A stretch of DNA of 64,000 nucleotides, from the NCBI RefSeq assembly GCF_023715155.1, contig NZ_JAMBNQ010000018.1:32659-96658 (forward strand), read 5' to 3'. Source of the DNA: Neobacillus mesonae. Lineage in GTDB: Bacteria > Bacillota > Bacilli > Bacillales > Cytobacillaceae. Numbering within the stretch: position 1 is the stretch's first letter; the number at the start of each line of letters is the position of its first letter. Below, in pieces: positions 50,263-59,532 of the stretch. The notes below the pieces were generated by a model that did not search any database, was not told where the DNA came from, and was given only the letters and a program-made list of their open reading frames with translations. Made by a program: the position numbers and the translations under genes.

Positions 50263-51771
50263 ATGGATTCTGCATTACAACAAAAAAAACCACCTTATGT
50301 CATGCTTGCGATTCTTTTTATCGGAGCATTTGTTTCTTTTTTAAATAACTCGCTTTTAAATGTAGCCCTTCCGTCTATGATGGTCGATTTAGGAATTAAA
50401 GATTATTCGACGATACAATGGCTAGCTACAGGTTATATGCTGGTCAGCGGTGTGTTAGTTCCTGCATCTGCATTTTTAATGACACGCTTTTCAAATCGCA
50501 GTTTATTTATTACATCAATGGCTATCTTCACTTTAGGGACTGCTCTCGCAGCATTTGCCCCTAACTTTGGAGTATTACTAGGAGGCCGTATGATTCAGGC
50601 AGCCGGGTCCTCCGTCATGGGGCCGTTATTAATGAACATTATGTTAGTTAGTTTTCCACGCGAAAAACGTGGGGCAGCAATGGGAGTATTTGGGTTAGTC
50701 ATGATTACCGCACCGGCCATCGGCCCAACATTATCAGGTTACATTGTTGAATATTATGACTGGCGTTTACTTTTCGAGATGATTTTACCATTAGCTGTCA
50801 TTAGTTTACTATTAGCCATTTGGAAATCCGAAAATGTAATGGAACAAAACAAAAATGCAACTATTGATTACTTTTCCGTTGTATTATCTACGATTGGTTT
50901 TGGCGGGCTGCTTTATGGCTTCAGTTCTGCGAGTTCTGACGGCTGGACAGACCCAATTGTTTTATCAGCGTTAATTGCTGGGGCTGTTTCTTTGATTATT
51001 TTCGTTATCCGTCAGTTAAAAATGAATGAACCATTATTAGATTTACGTCCTTATAAATACCCAATGTTTGCTTTATCATCTGTTATTGCGATCGTTAATG
51101 CTGTAGCGATGTTCTCGGGTATGATTTTAACACCTGCCTATGTACAAAATGTAAGGGGCATTTCACCGTTAGATTCTGGATTAATGATGCTCCCGGGTGC
51201 AATTGTAATGGGGATTATGTCACCGATTACCGGTAAACTTTTTGATAAATTTGGTCCGCGTGTTCTTGCCGTATTGGGACTTTCGATTACAGCTGTATCT
51301 ACTTATATGCTGGCTAATTTGCAAATCGACTCCAGTTACTCCTATATCATTCTAGTGTACACCCTGCGTATGTTGGGGATGTCCATGGTGATGATGCCGA
51401 TAATGACAAATGGTCTAAATCAATTGCCAACACGTTTAAATCCGCATGGTACAGCCATTAATAATACAGCCCAGCAAGTGTCCGGTTCAATTGGAACAGC
51501 GATTCTTGTTACGATTATGAACTCTGTAACCAAAACAAAAGCAACAGATTTAATTGCAGGTGTGGACCCAGCCGCCATGACAAAAGCCACCCAGGCCTTG
51601 TTAACCCAGAAGGCTTTATTAGCCGGGATTCAATATTCTTTCTATGTGGCATTAGGGATTAATATTGTTGTTTTAATACTTGCATTTTTTGTAAAACGTG
51701 TAGATACAAGTGAAGAAGCAGTAAGAAAGTTAAATCAGGAGAATACACAAACTAAAGTTGTGACCAATTAA
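50263..51771 (+). CDS. DHA2-family multidrug MFS transporter (EmrB/LmrB-like, 14 TM)
   Basis: 502 residues with fourteen hydrophobic segments. FLNNSLLNVALPSMMVDL (motif D1), GRMIQAAGSSVMGPLL and GVFGLVMITAPAIGPTLSGYIVEYYDWRLLFEM (motif C) mark the DHA2 drug:H+ antiporter branch, closest in feel to LmrB/Mdr proteins. GAGGAG precedes the ATG. It is co-transcribed with the TetR regulator and ends in a strong terminator. Confidence 0.92.
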   Translation: MDSALQQKKPPYVMLAILFIGAFVSFLNNSLLNVALPSMMVDLGIKDYSTIQWLATGYMLVSGVLVPASAFLMTRFSNRSLFITSMAIFTLGTALAAFAPNFGVLLGGRMIQAAGSSVMGPLLMNIMLVSFPREKRGAAMGVFGLVMITAPAIGPTLSGYIVEYYDWRLLFEMILPLAVISLLLAIWKSENVMEQNKNATIDYFSVVLSTIGFGGLLYGFSSASSDGWTDPIVLSALIAGAVSLIIFVIRQLKMNEPLLDLRPYKYPMFALSSVIAIVNAVAMFSGMILTPAYVQNVRGISPLDSGLMMLPGAIVMGIMSPITGKLFDKFGPRVLAVLGLSITAVSTYMLANLQIDSSYSYIILVYTLRMLGMSMVMMPIMTNGLNQLPTRLNPHGTAINNTAQQVSGSIGTAILVTIMNSVTKTKATDLIAGVDPAAMTKATQALLTQKALLAGIQYSFYVALGINIVVLILAFFVKRVDTSEEAVRKLNQENTQTKVVTN

Positions 51772-51773
51772 CC

Positions 51774-51818
51774 AATGATGAGGCGGATGTTTTATACATC
51801 CGCCTCATTTTTCTTAGG
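51774..51818 (+). terminator. Terminator of the TetR-MFS operon
   Basis: GATGAGGCGGATGT-TTTAT-ACATCCGCCTCATTTTTC: 13-bp perfect stem with T5. Confidence 0.9.
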
Positions 51819-51910
51819 CTTACTTCTTTAGACTTACTTTTTCATTCTTTCTGTTGTTGAAGAGGGGTTTTCCTCGCATTCCCAACCAGTTTTGTCCCAT
51901 AGCGACCATC

Positions 51911-54262
51911 TCATTTCTCCCGGTTCACCATATAATCCATTAGGTACTTCAAGAAAATGGTATTACCCGGGATTTCCTTCAAAGTTTCCAATGCCAGACA
52001 GTAATGATTCCACATTTCCTTTTTTGCACCATCAAGCCCTAGAATGGACACGAAGGTTGTATTGTTATTTGCTGCATCCTGCCCAATAGGTTTTCCAAGC
52101 AGAGCCATATCTCCTTCTACATCCAGCAGGTCGTCTTTAATCTGAAAAGCAATCCCGGCATGACGGGCAAAATTTTTTAAAGCTGCCATTTCTTTTTCAT
52201 CAGCCCCTGCCAAAATTGCGGGCATGATAAGGGAGGCCTCAAAAGCTAATCCTGTTTTATAATGGCACATCAAATTCAGCTGTTCCTGGGTCAATGGCTT
52301 CCCCTTCGATTCCAAGTCCATTGCCTGTCCCCTGCACAAATCCGCCGTTATCTGTGCCGAATATTGAATTAATTGCAGGACCGCCTTTGTATCAAATAGA
52401 TGAAGGGCTGCTTGTTCTTCAATAGCTTTTTGTGTTAGAAAAAGACCTGTTAATTCTGCTGTGGCAATAGTATATCTTTTATGCAAAGTGGAACGCCCTC
52501 TTCGGACGGATGCATTATCCTGGGCTGGCAGATCGTCAAAGATAAGGGAAGCAGTATGCATATATTCCAATGATTTTAATAGCGGTTTAATTGCCGAACC
52601 TTTCAAACCATATTTTTTAACTCCCATAAACCAAGTGATGATCGGCCTTAGTCTCTTGCCATTTCCCTCAAGACTGTAATTGGCAGCTTCTATAATACAT
52701 TCTTCCGGCAATTCCTTATTTTCTGGAATTCTTAGGTACTCATTCATTTCACGTCGTATCTTTTCAATCGTATCTAAAAATTCCTCCCGCTCCCTATTTT
52801 CATTTTTTATGACGGTAATCATATGATCCCTTAGCAGTTTATCGAAGAAATCCACATCACTTGCTTTGCGCACCATCTTTTGGATAAGGAAAAAAAATTT
52901 TTGATTTTCGAAAGCAAACCGTTCCATTACCTCATTGTATTTTTTAGTTCCCATTCGTACTTTGAACCGTTTTAAACTATTAATGGCCCGGTCCAGGATT
53001 ACCTCACAGACCTTAGAATCTGATTGATACACATTATGGATTAAATAGGTAATGACCGCCCAGTATAATTCAAAAGGGTTGATCAAATCAGGACGCATAT
53101 TATGATATTTCCAATAGTAGGTATAAGGTGTTACCGCACCGGTATCCAAGTCATCAAACAAATCGGAAAAATCATCTGCCAGCTGATTATAAATTCCATA
53201 GTAAAACGTCCGGCTGTCAAAGCCCTCATCTTCCTCGGTACTAAGGATAGATCGAGCAATTAATCGGGAGGAAGCTGATTTTATAATGATTGGAATAAAG
53301 AGTTCTTCATTGGTGTAATGGGCATTGGAGAGGTTTTTGACACGGTCTGCATGCTGAGAATGAAAAAACACATAGGCTTGCTCTAAAAAACTTTTTCTGA
53401 AAGCTTGCCGTTGATGTTTTTTTATATATTCAAAGGCCTCAAGGAGTTCTGAATGGACATAATGAATTAAGGCCGCATTTTCTTCAGCCCACCTTCCCAA
53501 TTTAGGAACAGTTCCTGTCACAAGGGTCGTCCGAATTAAATCTGAATAATGTTCTTTTTCTTTTGCTGATAATACATTGGAGTCTAACAAATCATCAATA
53601 AAAGGGTAGGTAAGCCCGTATGAATAGCCCAGCCTGACTGCTGTATCCAGCCTATTAGCTCTTTTGTCAGGGGACACATCATCATCCATCTCATCTAACA
53701 CGTGCATGACCACACCAGCTACAATTTTAATAAGCTTGCGTTCTGCATGAACTGCATCCATTCCTTTTGGAATATTGGCTGAAACCGTCTTTAATTTATT
53801 TTGCAGCCAAATGATGGCCGTTTCAATTCCTTCTTTTTGAGCCCATCGGTACAACCCAGCCATACTGAAGTCATCAGATTGTGCTCCCCTTTTTTTCAAA
53901 TGTTCTTTTAAGTTTGCAGTTACACGCTTAATCTGTGTTCGTGTTTCTTTCAAATGAAGGTCCTTGCCAAGATCCCGCATATAAATATAGGAGATGCTCC
54001 TGTCAAGATATTGATCCAATTTTCCGGTGTAATTGAGCCAGCGGATATAATTGTGGTACTCAGCGGCATCCACCTTTTTCTTTTTGTGTAAAAAAATTTG
54101 AAGTTGAATATGCTTCTGTTTCCACCATTGGAAATCTTTTGTCAGGGAAGGGACATAGCTTTTATCTGAGACTAAACTATTCAATAATTCAAAATATTTT
54201 TCAGCCTGCTGTTCAGCTTGAAGATAGCATAAATCGGGATTTATTATATTTTTCTCCTCCAT
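51911..54262 (-). CDS. Large two-domain polyprenyl synthetase-family protein
   Basis: 783 residues, more than twice a normal prenyl diphosphate synthase. The C-terminal part (about 490-780) is a trans-isoprenyl synthase: GNGKRLRPII, a first aspartate motif in LIFDDLPAQDNASVRRGR (near 575), GQAMDLES and the second motif FQIKDDLLDVEGD (near 709). The N-terminal 480 residues are helical and include GYSYGLTYPFIDDLLDS (near 221), which mimics the second aspartate motif and suggests a degenerate or divergent isoprenoid-synthase fold. Product and partner unknown; no terpene genes are adjacent. Confidence 0.82.
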   Translation of the reverse strand: MEEKNIINPDLCYLQAEQQAEKYFELLNSLVSDKSYVPSLTKDFQWWKQKHIQLQIFLHKKKKVDAAEYHNYIRWLNYTGKLDQYLDRSISYIYMRDLGKDLHLKETRTQIKRVTANLKEHLKKRGAQSDDFSMAGLYRWAQKEGIETAIIWLQNKLKTVSANIPKGMDAVHAERKLIKIVAGVVMHVLDEMDDDVSPDKRANRLDTAVRLGYSYGLTYPFIDDLLDSNVLSAKEKEHYSDLIRTTLVTGTVPKLGRWAEENAALIHYVHSELLEAFEYIKKHQRQAFRKSFLEQAYVFFHSQHADRVKNLSNAHYTNEELFIPIIIKSASSRLIARSILSTEEDEGFDSRTFYYGIYNQLADDFSDLFDDLDTGAVTPYTYYWKYHNMRPDLINPFELYWAVITYLIHNVYQSDSKVCEVILDRAINSLKRFKVRMGTKKYNEVMERFAFENQKFFFLIQKMVRKASDVDFFDKLLRDHMITVIKNENREREEFLDTIEKIRREMNEYLRIPENKELPEECIIEAANYSLEGNGKRLRPIITWFMGVKKYGLKGSAIKPLLKSLEYMHTASLIFDDLPAQDNASVRRGRSTLHKRYTIATAELTGLFLTQKAIEEQAALHLFDTKAVLQLIQYSAQITADLCRGQAMDLESKGKPLTQEQLNLMCHYKTGLAFEASLIMPAILAGADEKEMAALKNFARHAGIAFQIKDDLLDVEGDMALLGKPIGQDAANNNTTFVSILGLDGAKKEMWNHYCLALETLKEIPGNTIFLKYLMDYMVNREK

Positions 54263-54367
54263 CTATCCCATTACCTCTCGTTTATCGTCATTTATCAAAA
54301 TATATTTATATATAGTCTAAAATACCATCTTTATGACCGTTATGCTTCATATTCCTCTTTTTAATTT

Positions 54368-54404
54368 TAAAAAAATCCCCTCGATGTATACGAGAGGATT
54401 TGAA
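54368..54404 (-). terminator. Terminator of pfkA
   Basis: Minus strand AAATCCTCTCG-TATACAT-CGAGGGGATTTTTTT, directly after the pfkA stop. Confidence 0.85.
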
Positions 54405-54407
54405 TCT

Positions 54408-55367
54408 CTATATTGATAGACTTCGTGCCAATTGATATAGGGACATATCAATTTCATGTTTTTCCTTCTCCGCCTGTTCAAAGGATTTTGCTATTACTTT
54501 TCCGCTAGTAACAGCAATCATGCATCCATGCTGTCCTTCAATTAACAAATCGACAGCCTTGGCTCCCATTTGGCTGCCAATCATCCGGTCATAGACAGAT
54601 GGATTACCACCGCGTTGAAGGTATCCTAAAACCATCACCCTTGTTTCCAATTGAATGCGTTTTTTTATTTCTTCGCTGATTTCTTCCGCTTTGCAGACAC
54701 CTTCCGCCACAACAATAATATTATGCATTTTCCCTCGTTCGCGCCCGCGTTTCATTCGTTCAATGATGTCTTCTATATGATAGGGAGTTTCGGGAATCAG
54801 GATGGATTCAGCACCTGCACATAATCCAGCCCATAAGGCAATATCCCCGGCTCCGCGTCCCATTACTTCAACAATTGTTGTTTTTTCATGTGAATAGGCT
54901 GTATCTCGAATTTTATCGATTGCCTCTACGGCTGTACTAACTGCAGTACTAAAACCAATGGAATATTCTGTACCAGCAATATCATTGTCAATAGTTCCCG
55001 GTATTCCAATCACCGGAAGGCCCTTCTTGCCTAATTTTTTTGCCCCTTGAAATGAGCCGTCCCCGCCAATGACAACAAGCCCCTCAATACCTAACTTTTC
55101 CAGCTGTTCAATCCCTTGCTGCTGTCCTTCTTCCGTCTTAAATCTTTCACTTCGGGAAGTACGAAGCATCGTCCCGCCACGGTGGATAATATCCCCTACG
55201 CTTCCCAGCTGCATCTGCTCAATATGACCTTCCAATAATCCTTCATATCCATTGTATACACCATATACATCTAGTCCTTGTTCAATTCCCCTTCTTACAA
55301 CTGCGCGGATTGCAGCATTCATTCCAGGTGCATCCCCGCCGCTTGTTAAAACAGCAAGTTTTTTCAT
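54408..55367 (-). CDS. pfkA: ATP-dependent 6-phosphofructokinase
   Basis: 319 residues from ATG 55367, the standard PfkA length; an in-frame ATG 18 bases earlier lacks spacing. Motifs: [15 protein letters not shown] (ATP loop), [24 protein letters not shown], catalytic [27 protein letters not shown] and [15 protein letters not shown]. Bacterial PfkA usually reads MGRHAGD where this has MGRGAGD. The gene is alone, not next to accD/pyk as the main Bacillus pfkA is, so it may be a second copy. It phosphorylates fructose-6-phosphate in glycolysis. Confidence 0.92.
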   Translation of the reverse strand: MKKLAVLTSGGDAPGMNAAIRAVVRRGIEQGLDVYGVYNGYEGLLEGHIEQMQLGSVGDIIHRGGTMLRTSRSERFKTEEGQQQGIEQLEKLGIEGLVVIGGDGSFQGAKKLGKKGLPVIGIPGTIDNDIAGTEYSIGFSTAVSTAVEAIDKIRDTAYSHEKTTIVEVMGRGAGDIALWAGLCAGAESILIPETPYHIEDIIERMKRGRERGKMHNIIVVAEGVCKAEEISEEIKKRIQLETRVMVLGYLQRGGNPSVYDRMIGSQMGAKAVDLLIEGQHGCMIAVTSGKVIAKSFEQAEKEKHEIDMSLYQLARSLSI

Positions 55368-55593
55368 GTTTTCACTTCTTCCCATAGAGTCTAATTCGTT
55401 GATGAATTGTACTTATTTGAAGTCTGCCTTTTGACCAAATACTAAGACAGAACATTCTATTGTTATCGCAAGATTAGAAAGTTTTCTATTCTTTAAAATA
55501 CCAGTATACTATGTATCTCACATGCTAAATATACTGATTAAAAAAATCCTTGTCAATTAGTTACGTTCATGGGCTTTTTTCTTTATCTAAAAA

Positions 55594-55625
55594 AAAACAA
55601 CGTCAAACCGGGACGCTGTTAAGTG
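55594..55625 (-). terminator. Terminator of the DUF3231 gene
   Basis: Minus strand AACAGCGTC-CCGGTTT-GACGTTGTTTTTTTTTAG. Confidence 0.82.
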
Positions 55626-55663
55626 GGGACACTCTCCCTCCTATTTTATGTAAAATAAAACTA

Positions 55664-56698
55664 CTACTTTGAACTTAATTTGTCTCTTTCCACAGCATAT
55701 GGCGGCTTTTCAAACCATCCATTTTCAATCATAATCTTAACTGCCTCTTCTACAAATAAGCCGATACTTACTAAATCTCTTGTATACAACATTCCAATAT
55801 CATGTCTGCCATTTACAGCCATCGCGTTTCCGTAAGATCTAATTTTCATTGAAAACATATCCATTTTATGAAATAGCATCAATTTATCCGAAAATGGCGG
55901 ATAAGTTGATGTTGTAACTAAATGGTCATGTAAAGTAGGGGATGGCAAACTTTCATTATTTAATTTTTCTACACAGCGGTCAATTGACTTGTGAGTGATT
56001 TCCTTCCCTCTGACAAACAATTTCCGAATCTTTTCAGATTTTACAACTTGAGCAAACGCCATAATCAAGGCCTTACTGGTCGCATTATTTTCAATATTAT
56101 CGTAAAAATGAGCAATTTCTAATGCATGTAATGGACGAACTGTACCAAAGAACCCATTTAAAAAATCACTCTTGATAAATTCTACTTTATTAGGGGTTGG
56201 AATGGTCGGCGGCTTGATAATAAATCCTTTATTCATTAAAATGTCCTTAATTTGTTCAATCAGCTCCATCGTCGAATGCATGCAGTAAATGAAAAATTCC
56301 CTCACATCTTTTCTAAAAACGAGCGGGATTGCAACATTGTAAATACTCATTCCTGCTTTCGCCGTATATTTTAAATAATGAACATAAAATTGATCTTCGA
56401 ATAATCTAGGAGCACCCAAATTTACGTCTTCTTCTGTAAATCCTTGAGGTAAAGGAATGTTTTCCTTCTTAAAAATATCCGTAGTCCTATTCACAAAATC
56501 TGTACTTAAATATAGGGCATTTTCTAATAAGACCCTGATTTCCTTATCATCACAATGCTGTAAGTAATATTGTAAAATGCATTTTGCCATGCTGTTTCCC
56601 ATATAAGTTGCCCACAGCTTTCCCAACTCTACTGCTGTTAGTTTTTCATTGAGGTCGGACTTCGTTGAACCTAATTCAATGGGTTTAATTATATCCAC
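55664..56698 (-). CDS. DUF3231-family protein (two domains)
   Basis: 344 residues, start GTG 56698 with AAGGGAGA upstream. Two similar helical halves are seen: LTAVELGKLWATYMGNSMAKCILQYYLQHCDD in the first and LHALEIAHFYDNIENNATSKALIMAFAQVVKS in the second, both ferritin-like helical bundles of the DUF3231 type found in spore formers. The C-terminal GRHDIGMLYTRDLVSIGLFVEEAVKIMIENGWFEKPP is a family hallmark. Function unknown. Monocistronic. Confidence 0.85.
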   Translation of the reverse strand: MDIIKPIELGSTKSDLNEKLTAVELGKLWATYMGNSMAKCILQYYLQHCDDKEIRVLLENALYLSTDFVNRTTDIFKKENIPLPQGFTEEDVNLGAPRLFEDQFYVHYLKYTAKAGMSIYNVAIPLVFRKDVREFFIYCMHSTMELIEQIKDILMNKGFIIKPPTIPTPNKVEFIKSDFLNGFFGTVRPLHALEIAHFYDNIENNATSKALIMAFAQVVKSEKIRKLFVRGKEITHKSIDRCVEKLNNESLPSPTLHDHLVTTSTYPPFSDKLMLFHKMDMFSMKIRSYGNAMAVNGRHDIGMLYTRDLVSIGLFVEEAVKIMIENGWFEKPPYAVERDKLSSK

Positions 56699-56836
56699 GA
56701 CAAAATCTCCCTTGCTAATTTTGTCTTATTATTCTTCCAACAAATCGAACATATTCTTTTATTTCCAAATTAGGAAAAATGGATTAGATTTAATTAAAAA
56801 AATCCCATCTTAAAGACGGATTTTAACACTTTTTTA

Positions 56837-57166
56837 CTATAAACCAAATTTATTTGGGGCTTTTCCCACACAATACTCGCTCCAAATTTTTTCTTTATCG
56901 AAGGCCTTTTTTCCGTTCAATTGAGCATTACTTACCATCGCCGTTATTTTATTGTTAAAAAGACCATCAGTAAAAACGGAAAATACCATATCTCGATTAT
57001 TTATATCACGGACCTCGTATGAATTTAACCCGATATGTTTCTTATTTATTCTTATACTAATGATTTTTGGGCTTTCGGATATGCTGTCTGGGTGCTGTTC
57101 TAATACTCCTGCATCAGTGAAAAAAATATGTATAAGAAAAATTTTTTCATCATCTTGTCTCCTCAT
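56837..57166 (-). CDS. Small unknown protein, likely frameshifted exported protein
   Basis: 109 residues as read from ATG 57166, but that ATG has no ribosome site: the GAGGAG lies inside the frame and precedes ATGATG at 57153 in another phase. That second frame reads MMKKFFLYIFFSLM, a signal-peptide start, and stops at 57100. Joining the two gives an exported protein of about 100 residues, with the body GVLEQHPDSISESPKIISIRI onward. A genuine decay or a base-calling error are both possible. No family recognised. Confidence 0.5.
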   Translation of the reverse strand: MRRQDDEKIFLIHIFFTDAGVLEQHPDSISESPKIISIRINKKHIGLNSYEVRDINNRDMVFSVFTDGLFNNKITAMVSNAQLNGKKAFDKEKIWSEYCVGKAPNKFGL

Positions 57167-57242
57167 TATTTAAGTATGATAAAAATTGTAAGTTGAGAAA
57201 AAAATGATAATTTCATGACCTTTTGCCTGTTTTACAGATTAA

Positions 57243-57292
57243 ATAAAAAAGCCTTATTCCGCTGCATAATATCGGGATAAGGCTTTTATTTA
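57243..57292 (-). terminator. Terminator of the CwlO-like gene
   Basis: Minus strand AAAAGCCTTATCCCGAT ... GCGGAATAAGGCTTTTTTATTT: stem AAAGCCTTAT/ATAAGGCTTT. Confidence 0.85.
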
Positions 57293-57322
57293 TAAGTATT
57301 TAATTTTCAAAGGGTTTGGTTT

Positions 57323-58534
57323 TTATCGAACTCTTTTAGCATTTGTAAATTTAGATGGATTAAATGTAGCAATTTTTACAACATCACCAGTTTGCGGTGC
57401 GTGAATATATTTACCGCCGCCAATATAAATACCTACGTGGTATGCAGGGTTTCCTCGGAATACTAAATCCCCTGGCTGTACTTGGCTTAACGGTACACTT
57501 GTTCCAACCCGTTGCTGATCACGTGAAACCCTTGGAAGGCTGACGCCGGCTTGACGGTATACATATTGAACGAATCCAGAACAGTCAAATCCTCTTGGAG
57601 TAGTTCCGCCCCAAACATATGGAACTCCTAGGTATTGTTTTGCAATAGAAATAACTGAACCTGCTGAAGCCGAGCCAGAAGAAGTTACCTTCTTCGCTGG
57701 TGCTGGTTTAGGAGCCGGAGCTGGTTTTGACGATTTAGTATCATTATTAGTTGATGCTGGTTGTTGACGAACTTGATGCTGTTCCTGAGAAGCTTGTTGA
57801 GCTGGCTGTGCAGCTTGTTGTGTTTGCTGCTGTGCTGCTTTTTCAGCCTCTTCTTGAGCACGGCGGGCTAATTCAGCCTGTCTTTTAGCTTCTTGTTCTT
57901 CATTATATTGAGTCTGCAGGTTGGCAAAGTCGTCTTTTGCAGCCGCTAATGCTGTTTGAATTTCCTGTTTATCCTTTTCAATACTTTGCTGTAAAGCAGT
58001 TAATTCATCCTTAGCTTTTTGCAGGCTGTCTAATTCATTTTGTAATTTTTCTTGGGCAGTTTTTAATGCCTGCTCTTTTTCCTTTAAACCATTTAATAAA
58101 TCAGAGTCACTTTGAAGGACCTGTGAAATAGCTGTAAAGCGTGTAAAAAACTGTGAAAGATCATCAGATGAAAGCAGTAATTCTGCATAAACAGCAATCG
58201 ACTGTTTTCCTTCTAATTGAATACTTTTCAGTCTTTCAGCATATACCGCTTTGTGAACTTCTAAATCTTCTTTGGCAGTTTTAATTTCAGCTTCTGTTCC
58301 CTTAACTTTTTCTTGCATGGTTTTAATTTGACCGCTGAGTTCTTCACTCTTCGTCATTGAATTGCTGATTTTATCATCTAGTATCTGAACCCTAGTTTCA
58401 AAATCTTCAACTCGTTGTTGAGCACTATGTAATTGTCCTTGTGTAACTGGTGGTGCAGCAAAGGCAGGGGTTACTTGAATCATTGACGTGATAACGGCAA
58501 CCGATACCGTATATTTTAAGAATTTCTTAATCAT
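57323..58534 (-). CDS. cwlO: CwlO-like NlpC/P60 peptidoglycan endopeptidase
   Basis: 403 residues from ATG 58534, with AAAGGAG upstream; the longer frame to 58615 is not needed. A signal peptide (FLKYTVSVAVITSMIQVTPAFA) is followed by a long coiled coil (about 35-240), a Gln/Ala and Ser/Pro-Ala-Lys linker and a C-terminal NlpC/P60 domain with GFDCSGFVQYVY (Cys), HVGIYIGGG (His) and YIHAPQTGD. It cleaves D-glutamyl-diaminopimelate bonds in the wall during elongation. A WalR-like box lies upstream. Confidence 0.88.
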   Translation of the reverse strand: MIKKFLKYTVSVAVITSMIQVTPAFAAPPVTQGQLHSAQQRVEDFETRVQILDDKISNSMTKSEELSGQIKTMQEKVKGTEAEIKTAKEDLEVHKAVYAERLKSIQLEGKQSIAVYAELLLSSDDLSQFFTRFTAISQVLQSDSDLLNGLKEKEQALKTAQEKLQNELDSLQKAKDELTALQQSIEKDKQEIQTALAAAKDDFANLQTQYNEEQEAKRQAELARRAQEEAEKAAQQQTQQAAQPAQQASQEQHQVRQQPASTNNDTKSSKPAPAPKPAPAKKVTSSGSASAGSVISIAKQYLGVPYVWGGTTPRGFDCSGFVQYVYRQAGVSLPRVSRDQQRVGTSVPLSQVQPGDLVFRGNPAYHVGIYIGGGKYIHAPQTGDVVKIATFNPSKFTNAKRVR

Positions 58535-58631
58535 TATTAAATCTCCTTTATTTCCTATCATTCTTTCGGACTCGGAATATATTACTAGTTTATCTTCCAA
58601 ATTAGCGAAAAACAATAAGTCTGTCGGTAAT

Positions 58632-58648
58632 GTAATATAATTGTAATT
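58632..58648 (+). promoter_or_regulatory. WalR (YycF)-like box upstream of cwlO
   Basis: TGTAAT-ATAAT-TGTAAT, an exact TGTWAH-N5-TGTWAH match, about 100 bases before the cwlO start. It is on the plus strand, opposite to cwlO, so its functional orientation is uncertain. B. subtilis cwlO belongs to the WalR regulon. Confidence 0.6.
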
Positions 58649-58895
58649 TTATGTAGAAAAATATAATGAAAAATCGACAAATATTACATTTATATTAAGA
58701 AAATTTTCAAAGTATTAAGGAAATCAGCTTAATGCAGGAAGATTTGGCAGTGCCATGTATTGCAAATCGATTATTCGACAAAACTAGAATCAAGTGAAAA
58801 ACAGTGCGTACAAAGACTAACCAATCGTAAGTCTATTACAAAACGGGTTGAATGATTTTTCAAAAAAGGAAAATTGTATTAGAGGAGTAGTAAGA

Positions 58896-59231
58896 GTGAA
58901 AAAAAAAGAAGTTATTAATCTTCTGACGTTAATTGAGTCGGCTTATCCTCATTGCGTTACCAAAGATGAAACGGTTCGGTGCTGGTTTAATTTCTGTTCC
59001 GATATAGATTATGAAAAAGTGCTTTCACAGCTAAAAGTTCATATTCGGTCTAGTCCCTTTCCCCCTACTATTATGGATATTGCCGTGTTTACTTCTGAGA
59101 ATGATGTTCCGAGCGACTTACAAATTTGGATAAAGGAAGGACGTGAGAGAATGGAATATGTTCGGCGTAATGCCAAACGAAAACCACTGCCGGATTGGTT
59201 ACGTGAATACTCCCCAAGAAAATCTGTATGA
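58896..59231 (+). CDS. G39P-like replicative helicase loader/inhibitor domain protein
   Basis: 111 residues from GTG 58896, which has AGAGGAG upstream; the upstream ATG at 58848 lacks one. The KKKEVINLLTLIESAYPHCV ... WFNFCSDIDYEKVLSQLKVHI ... FPPTIMDIAVF pattern matches the phage SPP1 G39P family (PF11417-type), small helical proteins that regulate loading of the replicative helicase. It ends with a conserved basic tail (KPLPDWLREY). No other phage genes are near, so it is an orphan or domesticated copy. Confidence 0.75.
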   Translation: MKKKEVINLLTLIESAYPHCVTKDETVRCWFNFCSDIDYEKVLSQLKVHIRSSPFPPTIMDIAVFTSENDVPSDLQIWIKEGRERMEYVRRNAKRKPLPDWLREYSPRKSV

Positions 59232-59388
59232 AGCTGATCTATACGAATAAGTGTCAGCTTTTTAGAGCCTGACTACAATTTTGAAGCTTAAAATCTGCTA
59301 TCCTAATTGTCCATCAGAAGAAAAACGTTTGGTACCAAGGCATCAGACACCGCTTTGAAGGACACTTTTCTAAAAAAACTTGGGACAA

Positions 59389-59443
59389 AAAAATAGGCCA
59401 GTTCCCCATCGATTACAAGTTTGGAGAACTGGCCACCTTTTAA
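59389..59443 (-). terminator. Terminator of the SDR gene
   Basis: Minus strand GGCCAGTTCTC ... GGGAACTGGCCTATTTTTTTG: 9-10-bp GC-rich stem with T7. Confidence 0.85.
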
Positions 59444-59532
59444 CTTCATCTATACTACAGATGAGGTCTGTTTTATTAGAGTTCCATTTTTACCAAGTTT
59501 ACCGCCTAGTGCATCCCAAACTCGTTAGGACA

